A DNA stretch of 64,000 nt from Cheiracanthium punctorium (lineage: Eukaryota; Arthropoda; Arachnida; Araneae; Cheiracanthiidae), in assembly GCA_038373885.1 (NCBI GenBank), contig JAWZYV010013163.1, positions 620,001 through 684,000 on the forward strand. The letters run 5' to 3'. Shown in pieces: positions 12,268-23,149 of this stretch. The translations under genes were made by a program, and so were the position numbers. Below the pieces are notes generated by a model. The model was given only the letters and a program-made list of their open reading frames with translations. It did no database searches and was not told the origin of the DNA. The first letter of the stretch is position 1. Every line of letters begins with the position of its first letter.

Positions 12268-12340
12268 TCGTCGGTTGGAGACCCCCTCCTACTCCTAGGC
12301 AGATAGCCCTTAACAAAACACAATACAATAAATCAGTTAA
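12268..12340 (+). repeat. SINE family B 3' tail fragment
   Basis: TAGGCAGATAGCCCTTAACA resembles the tail of the SINE at 6716-6969 (TTGGCAGATCGCCCTAGAATAAC), followed by an A/C-rich tail. Confidence 0.35.
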
Positions 12341-12419
12341 TTAAAGTGCGAGTAACGAATTTTCAAAATTCCCAAAGAAATCGACATAGCTTAATATAAT
12401 TACATTAGACATTTTTCGA

Positions 12420-12584
12420 GGTACTACATATTTATTATCCAGGCGATCCGCCAAGACGAGCAACTTTTTCGCCAAGATAAATGCCGGACACATGAAATTA
12501 TTGATGGTTCGGAATACGATTGCCAGGAAATTTGAGGAAAAAATAGTTTGGCGTTAATGACCGCCGGGATAATACGTAAATACC
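12420..12584. mobile_element. hAT-type MITE (family M), copy 1
   Basis: This 165-bp element is flanked by a perfect 8-bp direct duplication, TTTTTCGA at 12412-12419 and 12585-12592. Ends are inverted repeats based on GGTACTTACGTATTATCCxG. The interior has CGCCAAGACGAGCAA and CGCCAAGATAAATGCCGG and aligns with the copies at 20255-20426 and 46049-46219. An 8-bp duplication and lack of coding sequence fit a non-autonomous hAT element; P-type elements also give 8 bp. Confidence 0.8.
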
Positions 12585-12774
12585 TTTTTCGATTTATCGT
12601 AAAATAATAAAAATATCGCCAAGTTCGGTTCATTTTTCAAAGCATTTTTTTCGCACCCTATTTGGCAATTTATCGCAAAAGTCGCCAACATTGCCGGCTT
12701 TTGGCTCAAATTTTGAAGGAGGCACACGATCGTCGTCGGATTATTAGCTAATCATATTGTAGGATAGTATTATA

Positions 12775-12985
12775 TGCTTAAAATAGATGCCTGTCTCTAA
12801 ACTGCCATTGACCGTATTGTATTGAAATTATTTTGAGTGCTCCCGTATAGAAAAACTTTTAACTATACAGACACTATTTTCGATGCAAAGCTTCATTTTG
12901 TAATCCTTAATAACATCCAATTTTGTTTTGTTTCATTTCAAAGAGCAGAATATCTCTAAAACTAAAAGCCTTTTGTGAAGGCAAT
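12775..12985. repeat. Dispersed repeat F, copy 3
   Basis: Aligns in block order with 11745-11965: TTTTGAGTGCTCCCGTATAG, CATTTTG, TTGTTTTxTTTC, GAATATCTCTAAAA. Confidence 0.5.
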
Positions 12986-13119
12986 TACAACGGGCGAGAG
13001 AAAAAACATTTTAAGGAAATTTGTCTTTCATTCAATATATTTAACTTTCATCCACCTAAAATAAATAAGTTCATATTCAATTTTTATTACAGACCCAATT
13101 GAATTTCATGCTCATCTGG

Positions 13120-13560
13120 AAACGCACGGAATCTTTTCGCAGTCGAAAGCTTTCGTTTTGTACATAAGCATTCGAATATCCAGCAGACGATTTATTTGTG
13201 GGGGAAAAAATAATAATAAACTGTGTAATCGGGAGAAATTATTTTAAACGTATTGGAATCCCCCAATTGTATGACGTCATTTTCACTTAAAATAGGTCAT
13301 TTTGTCACGCAAATGATTCACTTTTTGTGACTCTCGGAAACGAAATGGTGCTGAAAATAGCGAAAAATCGCTTAAAAATGAGGGAGCGGGTGGATTTTCG
13401 GATTTTTAAAATCGACAGCTTGTTTTCTATATTTTTTTTACAAAGTTGTGAAAATTTTCAAGCGGATCGTACAAACGATGTAAAAGTTGTTAGGCTTTTT
13501 GTCCTTGACTTTGTAATCTTTTTGCAGTCATAGAGGAAAAATTTTTATCTTGAAGTCAGT
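13120..13560. repeat. Diverged repeat G, copy 1
   Basis: The part 13120-13340 (CTTTTCGCAGTCGAAAGCTTTC onwards) aligns with the reverse complement of about 21960-22170. The part 13360-13510 (AAAAATGAGGGAGCGGGTGG onwards) aligns with 25270-25430. The matches are ancient and patchy, and no protein is recognised. Confidence 0.4.
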
Positions 13561-13789
13561 GTTCAGCGCAACTACAAGGGGTGATCAAATGAAAAGGTAC
13601 GAAACGTCACAACAACCTAACCGTTATCATATTTGTCCATGCAGCTATGAGAGCACGTAGCGAGACATCTAGGAATGCGATTGGAGCCTTTTGTGTGGAT
13701 AGGAACATGCGGGGGACCGCAGGAGAGAGCAGAAGCTCTTGTAAAAAGCACCCTCCTACGTCCAATTGATGCGGCAGTGCGTGTGAGGA

Positions 13790-13935
13790 CAGGATGGCGT
13801 TCACATTGCAAAATTAGACGATTCAGAAGAAGCGAGGGGTTATCCGATTTATGACAGCGGAAGGTGTTAAACCGGCCACTATTCATCGCGGGATGATGAT
13901 CGTATACTGGGAAGGCTGTGTGTGCTAGAACCTAC
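13790..13935 (+). pseudogene. mariner transposase, N-terminal fragment
   Basis: A frame reads RRFRRSEGLSDL-like and then LTAEGVKPATIHRGMMIVYW, the helix-turn-helix start typical of mariner transposases (family knowledge: ...EGxxPxxIHxRMxxVYGE...). It ends abruptly at foreign AT-rich sequence near 13935. The first catalytic Asp is not present in this fragment. Confidence 0.65.
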
Positions 13936-14499
13936 AAAATATTTATAAATAAATTAAACCCACTGCGAACACACCTTCACAAACCTGAATTTTTAATTCG
14001 TCTACAATTTTTTTTTTTTTTAAATCAGGGTTTGTTGACAAACTCGTAATTTTAATAAAATAATTATAAAAACCTGGATTTTTATTTTTTTAAACTAATT
14101 TCGTTAAAATTTAACAGTATTTTCCTGAAGTTATTCAAATAATCAAAAGGAAAAACATACGTCTAAATAGATTTTTTGCTTTAAATTAAAAATTTTGCTT
14201 CAATTTGATTATAACTGTTTTCTGAGGATTTCATTATTCTATAAATTCATTTTGTTTAAAATTTTAAACGAAATTTTCTACCAATGCAAAACGGAGAAAA
14301 AAAATCCTTTGGAAAAGCAATTTATTTTCCCGACACTAGATGGCGATACCAAATGAACGATGCAAGAATTTAAAGATAGACGAATCTTCAAGATTTCGAG
14401 CTTAAAAACTCCTATAGCACTAATAAGTAAACTTTTATAGTAAATTTCGTTCCTTTTTCGGCTATATTTATTCATATTTTATAAGAATGTTAAATCACA

Positions 14500-14696
14500 C
14501 TTATTTGGCCGCCATCTTGTTTTCGATAGCGTTTACGGTTAGGGGATACGCTAACCTTGGAGAAATAGCGGGTTACGTTAACGTTATGCTGCCGCCCGGT
14601 ATACGTGAGCATGCGCAGTATGGTCAAAAACCAGTTTAGCGGATAGCGGTACCGTTAACGGAGGAAAATACGCTATGCAAAAACTCCCTAATGAGA
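14500..14696. repeat. Repeat K nested in the mariner, copy 1
   Basis: The right end CGCTATGCAAAAACTCCCTA with upstream GCATGCGCA and GTTAACG blocks is shared with 41805-41895. It ends exactly where mariner transposase sequence resumes, so it is part of the insertion that split the mariner. Its left boundary is unclear. Confidence 0.5.
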
Positions 14697-14704
14697 AAAT
14701 GGAA

Positions 14705-14975
14705 CGTCCGTTTTCGCCAAGGAACTGGCCAAGTTCAAGTGGGAGACGCTGGATCATCCGCCCTACAGTCCGGACATGTCGCCCTGCGATTTCCATGTGT
14801 TGGTTCCACTGAAGAAACCACCTGAAAGGGAAGCACTTCAACTCGGACGACGTACTCAAGGACGCTGTGACGGACTGGGTCTCGTCACGGCCACAGGAAT
14901 TCTGGGAACAAGGAATCCTGCGGCTTGTTCGTCAGTGGGATCGTTGTGCTCAGGGCAATGGTGTATATTTTGAAT
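14705..14975 (+). pseudogene. mariner transposase, C-terminal catalytic fragment
   Basis: A frame reads DHPPYSPDMSPCDFHV, holding the third catalytic Asp of the DD34D triad. It continues, with a frameshift after the KKP... stretch, into VSSRPQEFWEQGILRLVRQW and CAQGNGVYF followed by a stop. The stop is close to the right TIR, as in intact mariners. The first two catalytic Asp residues are missing. Confidence 0.75.
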
Positions 14976-15044
14976 AAAGTCTACATTTGTACCCACCGTG
15001 TCGTTTCGAACCTTTTCATTTGATCACCCCTTGTAGTTAGTAGG

Positions 15045-15260
15045 ATGATACGCTTAAAAAATAACTTCCCATACAGCGCAATTTATTGGGACTATCTTGA
15101 GTGCTCCTGTAGAAAAAAATCTATAAACGCTACATAGATCCTTTACAATAGGTTAGTACTGCAGATAAGAATAACATATATAAATTTCGTAGAAATCAAT
15201 GCCTATAGACGCGAGTTATATCAAGGACGGACAGACAGACAAACCGAAATCTTAAACACT
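15045..15260. repeat. Dispersed repeat F, copy 4
   Basis: CTTGAGTGCTCCTGTAGAAA, CGCTACATAGAT, TATATAAATTTCGTAGAAAT, GACAGACAGACAAACCGAAA match 12055-12235 in order. It begins just outside the right mariner TIR. Confidence 0.5.
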
Positions 15261-15337
15261 TTTCTACCTTGTTGGAAAGTGTCAAAAAAGCTAGATCTTG
15301 AGGGGAAAGACGAAAACTTTCAAGGTAAAGGCGCGGG

Positions 15338-15407
15338 TCCCCCAAAAGCGCGGGGCCCGTAGCATTTGCTACATCTGCTATATTGTTAATCCGGCACTGA
15401 ATTATTT
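15338..15407 (-). repeat. GC-rich repeat Z, copy 2
   Basis: Reverse complement gives CAGTGCCGGATTAACAATAT and GTAGCAAATGCTACGGGCCC, matching 8216-8276. Confidence 0.6.
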
Positions 15408-15639
15408 TTGAAACGGAAACAAAAAGTAAACTAAAGAGAAAAAAGGATATTAAAAAATGGTATTTATAAGTAACTAGTCAGAACATTTACATACTTATTG
15501 ATTAAAAATGCACGATGAATCGATACGCATCGCATACCCTGTTTAACAAGGCGATGTATCCGAAATAATTCATCACATTTCATACACAGCTTTTAATTTT
15601 GAACATAAAATCGCTTCGCTATTTCTTGCAACAGTTAAC

Positions 15640-15960
15640 GATTCAGTGCAGAATTCGTAATGCAGATAAAACGCTTCTTTCCATGCAAATATTTTCTTCT
15701 AAGGATGTAATGTTCCCTAACAGCAGCTCCTAGACCGTAAATCACAGCCTTGTACATTTTTCCCAAGCAAAATCTAATGAAACTTTTCTCGGAAAAGATC
15801 CCGTTACCTCGGGGGGGGGATAGCATAAAGAGTTAATTTCCCGAGGGAAAATCAAACATCTTGTATAACGCACTTTATATATAAATGAGGTAGCTATTTA
15901 CGCATTAAGGCGGGGAAGTGATACTTTTAACTAAATTTGGGGATGCTTTCGTGAAGTTTC
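15640..15960 (+). repeat. Dispersed repeat Y, copy 2
   Basis: Shares AGTTAATTTCCCGAGGGAAA, CTTGTATAACGC, GCATTAAGGCGGGGAAGTGA and TTTAACTAAATTTGG blocks, in order, with 17835-18050 and, in part, 3235-3356 reversed. No coding content. Confidence 0.55.
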
Positions 15961-16395
15961 AAGTTCTTCTGCATGAGAAAACATTTTTGCGAGTTAAGGA
16001 ATTTTATTTTTCTTACATTACGTCTAAATTGATAGAGAGTGATCACCACTTTAGAGAGTGCATTTTAAAATGGATCGAGCATAATCTTCATATACAAGGT
16101 TTTTTTTTTTTTTTATAACTAGCAACTAATGTTTGGAAAGCAGCGGAACAGCTGGTATTTAAAAATCTGAAACAAATATGTACCCGTATAATGATTTATA
16201 GTAATAATAAGGTTAAGCTCTATTGCAAGACGATTTTTGGCACATCTGAACCTGCGCAAGTGATGTATTCTTGATCCATGCTAGCGCACATCATTTGAAA
16301 CTACGGTGGTATTTCCTTTCTAAAGCTACATAAATTTTATGTATAATGTTTATTTATGAATTTTAATTTGCTACTAGGGGAAATGTTTTCTTTTC

Positions 16396-16570
16396 AATGG
16401 CGGGCCTCTGCCTTGGAGGTATTGGTCACTTCTAAGGCAGGAGTTGTTCGGCAGTCTTTATTATGAGGGGCCCCTAGTAGGTGGACCAACGTCGCCCCCT
16501 ATGAAGTGACGGACACAGTGACAGCCACGCCCAGTCGGGAATCGAACCCCAACCGCCGGGAGACTAAAGG
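16396..16570 (-). repeat. tRNA-derived SINE (family A)
   Basis: The minus strand carries a perfect B box (GGTTCGATTCC at 16538-16548). The body includes ACTGGGCGTGGCTGTCACTG, GACGTTGGTCCACCTACT and CCTCTGCCTTGGAGG-type blocks shared with 17060-17290. The 5' tRNA-like part is truncated here. Confidence 0.7.
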
Positions 16571-17059
16571 ATTTATTACTATACAAAAACAAACAAAAAA
16601 AAAAACTTTTCTGTTCCCTGAATCATTCAATTTTCTCGACTCTTCCACGCTGATCGTCTAAGCGCATGGTCATGGGTTTACTCATACCTTGGATTTTTAA
16701 ATTTCCTTTCTCTCTGTGTTACTAAAAACTTTTATTGTGTTGTCTACTTTATTCGACGAGGATTTATAAGCGCACGAACCACGCACCCAAGTCCGAAAAT
16801 AAATGTTAGAAAAACAGCAATAACAATCTCCTCGTTGAACTGTTTGCTTGGCACGTAAATGCAGATGCCTCACTACACTTGTGGAAATGCTCCATGATTA
16901 GTGGGTAAAATTGTTGTGAGGCATTTTGAAAAAAGACAGACACAAAATATGTCACAGCCAATTACGTAGTTTGGTACCACGTTAAATTTATTCATGAAAA
17001 TGACTCATTATTGTACGCCTTATATGAAATGAAGTACAACAATAAAATGTTTTTTCAAT

Positions 17060-17290
17060 ATCTGGTCTCTGCCTTGTAGGCATTTGCCATCACTAGGCCG
17101 GAGTTGTTGGTCTCTTTATTATAGGGGCACTCAGTAGGTGGACCAACGTCGCCTCTATGACACAATGACAGCCACGCCCAGTCGAGGATGAAACACCCGC
17201 CTCCGGGAGTTGAACCCGAGGCGGGTTCAACATGATTCTTACTACGGTGTCCGTAGTAAGATGCTTTATCCACCGTACAATCTGATCGGC
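17060..17290 (-). repeat. tRNA-derived SINE (family A), longer copy
   Basis: On the minus strand a tRNA-like head (GTACGGTGGATAAAGCATCT, A-box-like) is followed by a near B box at 17206-17216 (GGTTCAACTCC). After it comes the same body as at 16396-16570: CCCAGTCGAGG/ACTGGGCGTGGC, GACGTTGGTCCACCTACTGA, CAACAACTCCGGCCTAGTGA. The two copies share orientation and lie about 0.5 kb apart. Confidence 0.75.
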
Positions 17291-17834
17291 ACAATAAAAT
17301 AATTACCAATTCTCATCATATGTCCCACTTCATAAAATTGGAACAATCAGCAGTGTTCCGCCAGATTGTTCTCAGATTATGAACTGACACAGGAACTTCA
17401 AACGACATTAGCATTGCTCAGAAATTGACTACGTCAACAGTTACCTATTTAGAAAATGCAAACGCTTCGCTGGGGGGAATAGAAAAAAAATATCACTACC
17501 TTTGCATCTTTTCAACGATAAGCACAGATATGTTAATCATTCTTTCAGCAATGGCACATACGAAGCTAAAACCATGTTGGATAAGTGCTTTCATAATCCA
17601 TGCACTTAACACGATTTATCTTCCTGGGCTTTATGTGCGTGATCGCCAATAACGAAGTTTCCAAACTCAATATAAGTGTGACACGATGAAAACGACGCTC
17701 CTTAAAAAAGACAAAAGGCGATAAAAAGGAAACCGGCTACTTATTAGCACCCTTGGCTATACAGCAAGGCTTATATGTAATGACTCCTCTACAAAAGGGT
17801 GATTTCCAGTCAAATAGCGCGATAGTAAAGTAAG

Positions 17835-18050
17835 CCTATAGCCTTCGTTTTTCTATTGCGAAATCTATTGCAACCAAATTGTTCGTGAAAAGCACAGCGT
17901 TAATTTTGGCGGGGGGTGATGTCGTAAAACGATAATTTCCCCAGGGAAAATCCCGAACTTCTTGTGCATATGGCTTTTCCATAAAATAGAGGAGAGACTG
18001 TTTTCATATTAAGCCGACAGCGATATTTTAACTCAATTTCGGAGAGATAC
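17835..18050 (+). repeat. Dispersed repeat Y, copy 3
   Basis: GATAATTTCCCCAGGGAAAA, CTTCTTGTGCATA, ATTAAGCCGACAGCGATATT and TTTAACTCAATTTCGGAGAG match 15640-15960 in order. Confidence 0.55.
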
Positions 18051-18175
18051 TTCGGCATATTCGAGCATATAACTAGCTCGGTGATAAAGAAAAATGCTTG
18101 CCGGAAAGGGGAAAAAAAAGAAAGTTAAGCTTTATTTTCACAGTTAAATGGAAGTATGATCACGTAAAACACACA

Positions 18176-18202
18176 CATATAAAGGATTAGAGGGAGAGAA
18201 GC
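18176..18202 (+). repeat. 27-bp exact direct repeat, left copy
   Basis: CATATAAAGGATTAGAGGGA plus GAGAAGC is repeated without mismatch at 19320-19346. Confidence 0.85.
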
Positions 18203-18774
18203 TGACGAAAATAAACCAATTTTCCCTAGCTATTTATGGAAATGTGAAGTGTCGAGGTGAACACTTCGTGAAGGAGAGTATAAAATGGTGGAATTAAAAG
18301 AATGAAAATACATTAATTGTCCTTTCCGTTGGAAAATCCGAAGTATTTGAGTTCGAAATTTTGTGAAATGGTAAAATCAAGCGAATAAAATGTTAATAGC
18401 TTTTGTAGGGTTGGTTCACCAAGAAACAATGTATATTCATAAGAGCTAATTTAAGTAACAATTCAATTTTTAGGTATTGTGTTTTGCTTCTAAAATAAAT
18501 TTACAACTGCGTACTGTTGTTGGGCAATTAAAGTACCCAGATTTCCACATGAAAAAAATTAAAGTAAAGAAAATAAACAGAATATGTAGTTTTTCAAGAT
18601 TTTTTGTTTTTGCCGTTATTTGTTTTCACCTCACTGTGCGAAGTATGTATAGTGACAATTTACATGTAAAGTTAACCAAAAATTACAAATTGTGGGAATA
18701 AACTCGCAAGAGGTCACAATTGATGATACAAATGATTTCAATATTCCAGTTCACAGTGAATTGAGTCTTGTGAA

Positions 18775-18814
18775 AAACCTTAACGCATATATGCACATAT
18801 ATGCGTTAAGGTTT
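18775..18814. repeat. Perfect inverted repeat (19-bp arms, 2-bp loop)
   Basis: AAACCTTAACGCATATATG at 18775-18793 and its exact complement at 18796-18814. It could form a strong hairpin or cruciform. Confidence 0.9.
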
Positions 18815-18954
18815 CATCATATGAAATCAAAAATGTGTTAAACTTCCAAAATATTAACAAGTTTTTAAACTACGTATATGAGAAGAAAAGGAACTCGCGA
18901 TCTAAAACTACTTAATTCCTCAACTACTGCACAGTCCCTTGCAATTCCTTTGTA

Positions 18955-19165
18955 ATCTTGTAAACGGTCCCCGCGTCCCGTTAATCCGGCACCTTATAAG
19001 AGAAAACAATCCGCTATCCTAATTCGGGACTAAACAATTATTGTAATGTGCACGGATCATGTGACACGACCTCAGAAGTTAATAAAACGGCTAGCACAGA
19101 ATGAAGGATTCATATAACATGGAACGTATCCCCCCTGTTATAGGGGGCTCTACTGCATTTTATCT
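18955..19165. mobile_element. Probable pogo/Tigger-like fragment
   Basis: CGTCCCGTTAATCCGGCACC and, 160 bp on, GTTATAGGGGGCTCTACTGC look like the non-coding ends of Tigger-type elements. No TIR pair or transposase is seen. Confidence 0.3.
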
Positions 19166-19319
19166 TTTGGGAGTGGTTATAACAGTTCAATACTGAAGAG
19201 CCAGCTATTTTAAGTTTCATTCATTGAAAAGAAAATAATATTTTAGTAATAAAATGACGTAATTTCTAAATCAATGGAGCACTTGGTACAGGTGGTAAAC
19301 CTTGGGCACAGGAATGGCT

Positions 19320-19386
19320 CATATAAAGGATTAGAGGGAGAGAAGCGCTTGCGCTAGTTCTAGAGAACTACGCTTGCGCTAGTTCT
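19320..19386 (+). repeat. 27-bp direct repeat right copy plus 16-bp duplication
   Basis: The 27-bp copy at 19320-19346 runs into CGCTTGCGCTAGTTCT (19346-19361). That unit is repeated exactly at 19371-19386 around a palindromic AGTTCTAGAGAACT. Confidence 0.8.
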
Positions 19387-20254
19387 TATATCTAGTAACT
19401 AGTTATATGATGTCTTCTTAGTAACGTTAGTCTTCTACATTTCACGCACGAAAAGCCCTGTTATGAAACTGACATGTATCATGCGTTACTGTGCCGTAAA
19501 ATCCTTTGTCAGACGTTCTTTCTTCTATCCATAACATTTCCAGGATACAAAAGCTTCTTGGAGCAAAATTAAAACGTCTTTCATTAACCGCAATACATCT
19601 TACTTAATTTTATAGGGAAAAGGATATACGGCAAGTTTAATTTTCCTCGCGGGAGAAGATCCGCTAACGTCGAAACCACAATTAAGAAACTGTTATCCTA
19701 GGCCGTTAAAGGCGATATATTGGGCTGAGAAAAACAAAGTGGTAATCCACGCTGTGGTGTCGCTTCTAGAGTAAACTAAAAAGGCGTGAAACTTCAGAAG
19801 GTAAAACGACTAATTTTGTATGAATAAACCTTCCACTAAGCTGAATAAATCATTCGATTCCAGTCCCCAACATTGTTTTGATAAAGGTAAAAATAATAGA
19901 CAAGGTAAGAAATGGAATATTATTATTATTATGTAAGAATTGCCTCGTTTGTTTTTAACAGATTTCTGTTTGTCTCTCTGTCTGTCCAACCGTGCACTAA
20001 CTGCCATAAATATCAAACGATGGCTACGGAATCTTATAAAAATAACATACATAATATGTTATTTTTATGTACTGTAAAATGTAGCCTGTTAAAAATTGTT
20101 TAAGTAAAATTTATCCTTCTTTTACAGGAGCACACAAAAGAGGTTAAGTACATTACGCTCTACGGGCAGTTATGGTTTAAGGTATTTTACGCGGTTTAGA
20201 TAAATCCCTTGGTTCCAGACAAAAGAAAATTGGTATATGTTGATAAGGATTTCA

Positions 20255-20426
20255 GTTACTTATGTATTATCCCAGCGGTCCGTCAAGACGAGCGATTTTT
20301 TGCCAAGATAAATGCCGGGCACATGAAATTACTAATGGTTTTGAATACGATTGGCAACAGTTTGACAACTCATTTGACGAAAAAATAGTTTGGCGGAAAT
20401 AACCGCTGGGATAATACGTAAGTACC
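20255..20426. mobile_element. hAT-type MITE (family M), copy 2
   Basis: This 172-bp element has inverted ends (GTTACTTATGTATTATCCCA / GGTACTTACGTATTATCCCA after reverse complement). The same interior occurs at 12420-12584 and 46049-46219, including GCCAAGATAAATGCCGGGCA and AAAAATAGTTTGGCG. Flanking octamers (GGATTTCA / GGATTACG) agree at 6 of 8, a decayed duplication. Confidence 0.75.
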
Positions 20427-21002
20427 GGATTACGAAATAATTTTTCTATCAAAAGGTATATGTATCACTTTTTGGTTCATCTACACGAGCACGCAAAATA
20501 ATTCCAACTCATTGCAATTTATGGCTGTTAGAAACATTAATCTGTTTAAAGCACAATGCAAATGTTGGATAACGTTTGTAACAGCTTACTCTTAATCTAA
20601 AGAATGGAAATAACATTTAAAATTCTTTTTAAAGGGTATCGCAAAATTAAGCTTTTTGGAGTTATCCCCGAAATATCGGCAGGTTTGTGGATTTTACATC
20701 GCCAAATTTGTCGAAAAATCATTGTTTTGTTGGAAAGTGTTTTATAATCGATGCGTTTATAATGATTTTTTTTCTTCATTCTGAACAAAATTTTTACTGA
20801 ATGAGTTTATTTATATTATTGGGGAAGAATACTAGGAAAAATCTCTTTTAATTGGTTCGGCAATCTGGTTTGGCAATTGTAAACTATTTAAATATGTGCA
20901 AGCATGTTTTGTACTTTAAAACAAAGAAGACTACCACCAGAGTGCATGGATTATATGAAGCACTTTCTGATACGATATCTGTTCTTTTACTACTGCTTAC
21001 AG

Positions 21003-21219
21003 CAGGTATGGGCAACCTTTGAAAAGTTGCGAGCCAAACTTTAGGATGTTAGCGAAGTCGCGGGCCAAACTTCAAGATGTTAGCGAAGTCACGGGCTGTA
21101 TACTTGAGATTTATATGGGATTTTGAATGGTTTATATGGGTTTTGATATAATCCGCGGGCCGGATCAAAAGCCGTGGCGGGCCACATCCAGCCCTCGGGC
21201 CGGCGGTTTCCCGTGTGGG
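21003..21219. mobile_element. Second hAT-like non-autonomous element
   Basis: Left end CAGGTATGGGCAACC and right end GGCGGTTTCCCGTGTGGG are imperfect inverted repeats, flanked by GCTTACAG / ATTTACAG (6 of 8). The GC-rich GCGGGCCGGATC/GGCGGGCCACATCCAGCCC motifs are typical of hAT ends. Inside, a 33-bp unit (AAACTTxAxGATGTTAGCGA...) occurs twice in tandem. Confidence 0.6.
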
Positions 21220-21227
21220 ATTTACAG

Positions 21228-22890
21228 TAATTCTTCATCTTTGACAATCATAACTGCCCGGATTAAGACTTTCAATGTCCAGCCTGTTCTCTAGAGATCG
21301 CTGCACAGTTTCGCAACGATGGGAATGTAGCAGATATGACGCTTCTTTCTTTATGTTTTTGTAACTGAGCGTAGTATGCTTTTGTTTTAGAATAACACTT
21401 TTTGTCTCGGTGCTTATGCTTTTGTCACTGAACCTCATGTGCTACCCTTCATCTTAATGTGTACCTTTTTTATATATCATTTTATAAAGATTTTTTAAAT
21501 TAAATTATAGTTAACGTGTGTGCTTGTAGCCTGTTGACATTTTTCCTTGAATTGCGAAAAAAGAAATAATTATTGTCCTGGATTTGAAGTAATAATGAGT
21601 CAAAATTTAAATAATCAATCCCTCAATCCGAATGTATAGTTACGCTGATCACCGGCTGTTTCCCTGATTCATTGACTCACTGACCCTTGTATAAATCCAG
21701 AAACAAACTTAAACGAGATAGCTATTACTGAGACAAAAAAGAAAGAAATAAAGAAAGAAGGAAAGAGAAAAAGTTAAGCTCGAGAAAAGTTCTAAAATTT
21801 ACATCATCAGTATGATCTGCTTGAAATTGCTCATAGTTACTCGTATGTAATATATATATATATATCTGCGCTACTTTAAAAATCAAAAAATCCACCTTTT
21901 CCCTGTTTCTTAAGCCAGCTTCTTTACGTATTCGAGAGGAAAAAATAAGTTACCCTACTGAGTAACAAAGTTAGGTATAGTAAGTGATAATAGTTTCATT
22001 TTTATCAGACTTTGATGGGAAATTTGCGATTATTATTCGGTTAAAAATAACTTTTCGAGATTACCTACTTTTTTTCGCAAATAAAATGATTTCCTCTGCA
22101 TGAAGAATTGATATATGTGGGTCTGTTCTCATAAAAAAGAAATCTTCCGACTGCGAAAAGTTTCTGTAAACACAATCACATAGAGATCCCGCTCGTTTTC
22201 AGAAGAGTATCCAATTCCGATGACGGTGTACGCGTTGAGAAAGCGTGTGAATTTTTAGATGAGTACGTTTTCCTTGATTGTTCCGAAATATTTTTGCCAT
22301 TTTTAACATCAAAAAATTACTCTATTTGGGTAGAAAAGTTGAAACCTCTCGCAACTACGTCATACTTGAAACAGATTCAAAATTTTTTAGATTTATGAAA
22401 AAGTTTTACGCAAAAAATGTAACAATATTCCTACCACTGGACCGATAGGCTTGCAAATTTGAACAAATAGGTTTAAAAAAATATTGGCAAAGATACACTA
22501 CTTTGAAAATTACCGATATTTAGCGGGTTGTTAACTTCAAAAGATTGCTCCAGCACTGCCAAGTAGATCGTTTATAAAAAGCTTCTTGAAATTATCCAGG
22601 TTTTTGAGTGGATAAAGCCTTGAATTTAGAGTATTGACTGTTTTTATGTTATGACAAGCGTACGCCAGGGGCATCTGCCTACGGGGGTCAACGTCTTTGA
22701 TGTGGGATGGCAGCGTAGTAGACGACAGCTTATTGGCAATTTCCAGTTAGAAAATTATTATTTACAATAAAGGTAATATTGATTATATATTCATTCACAT
22801 GCACAAATATATACATTTTAATATTACAGATTCGTCGAACTATCCATAGAAGTTAAAATCCTTTCAATCGGCCCAGCAAACACAAAACTG
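21228..22890. other. No gene recognised; weak ancient repeat
   Basis: About 21960-22170 aligns, reversed, with 13120-13340 (repeat G). A short TA run lies near 21850-21864. A GC-richer segment at 22650-22730 has no recognisable protein. Confidence 0.45.
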
Positions 22891-22904
22891 TCGGCAAAAT
22901 AACG

Positions 22905-23040
22905 GCAAGGTACCTGTCGTGCTGGCAAAGTGCTCCGGCACTTTGCCAGACGGACGACATATGGCAGTCCGGACGACATACGGCACTTTGCCGTATGTCA
23001 TCCGGACATATGGCAAAGTGCCGTATGTCCGGAAAGGCGA
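22905..23040. repeat. GC-rich nest of palindromes
   Basis: The motif GGCACTTTGCC and its complement GGCAAAGTGCC alternate with GTCCGGACxACATA(C/T)GGC. Several overlapping perfect inverted repeats result, for example CGGCACTTTGCCG and CATACGGC...GCCGTATG. Base composition differs sharply from the AT-rich surroundings. The four overlapping reading frames here are a by-product of the symmetry. Confidence 0.75.
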
Positions 23041-23149
23041 CCACCAAGTCTGCCTACAGGATGGTCTCTTTTGCAGTTTACTTTTGGAGATTTCTACAGG
23101 GGAGTGCCTTGGACGGAGGACATTATAAGGCATTCTAATGTGTAGTCAC

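Larger units (their letters stand above)
13575..15033 (+). mobile_element. mariner-type transposon, broken by later insertions
   Basis: The TIRs read CAAGGGGTGATCAAATGAAA... on the left and the reverse complement on the right (about 30 bp, one or two differences). TA sits outside both ends (13573-13574 and 15034-15035). The left part (to about 13935) encodes the transposase N-terminal region and the right part (14705-14975) its C-terminal catalytic end. Between them is AT-rich foreign DNA (about 13935-14700) that replaces the central catalytic region. The TIRs are much better preserved than the reading frame. Confidence 0.85.

Noticed and set aside
18176..19346. Retrocopy or LINE insertion with a 27-bp target duplication
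   Set aside because: No poly(A) or poly(T) lies at either inner edge and no reverse transcriptase sequence is inside; kept only as an unexplained direct repeat.
22853..23145. Four overlapping frames on both strands as coding
   Set aside because: They result from the palindromic GC-rich island.
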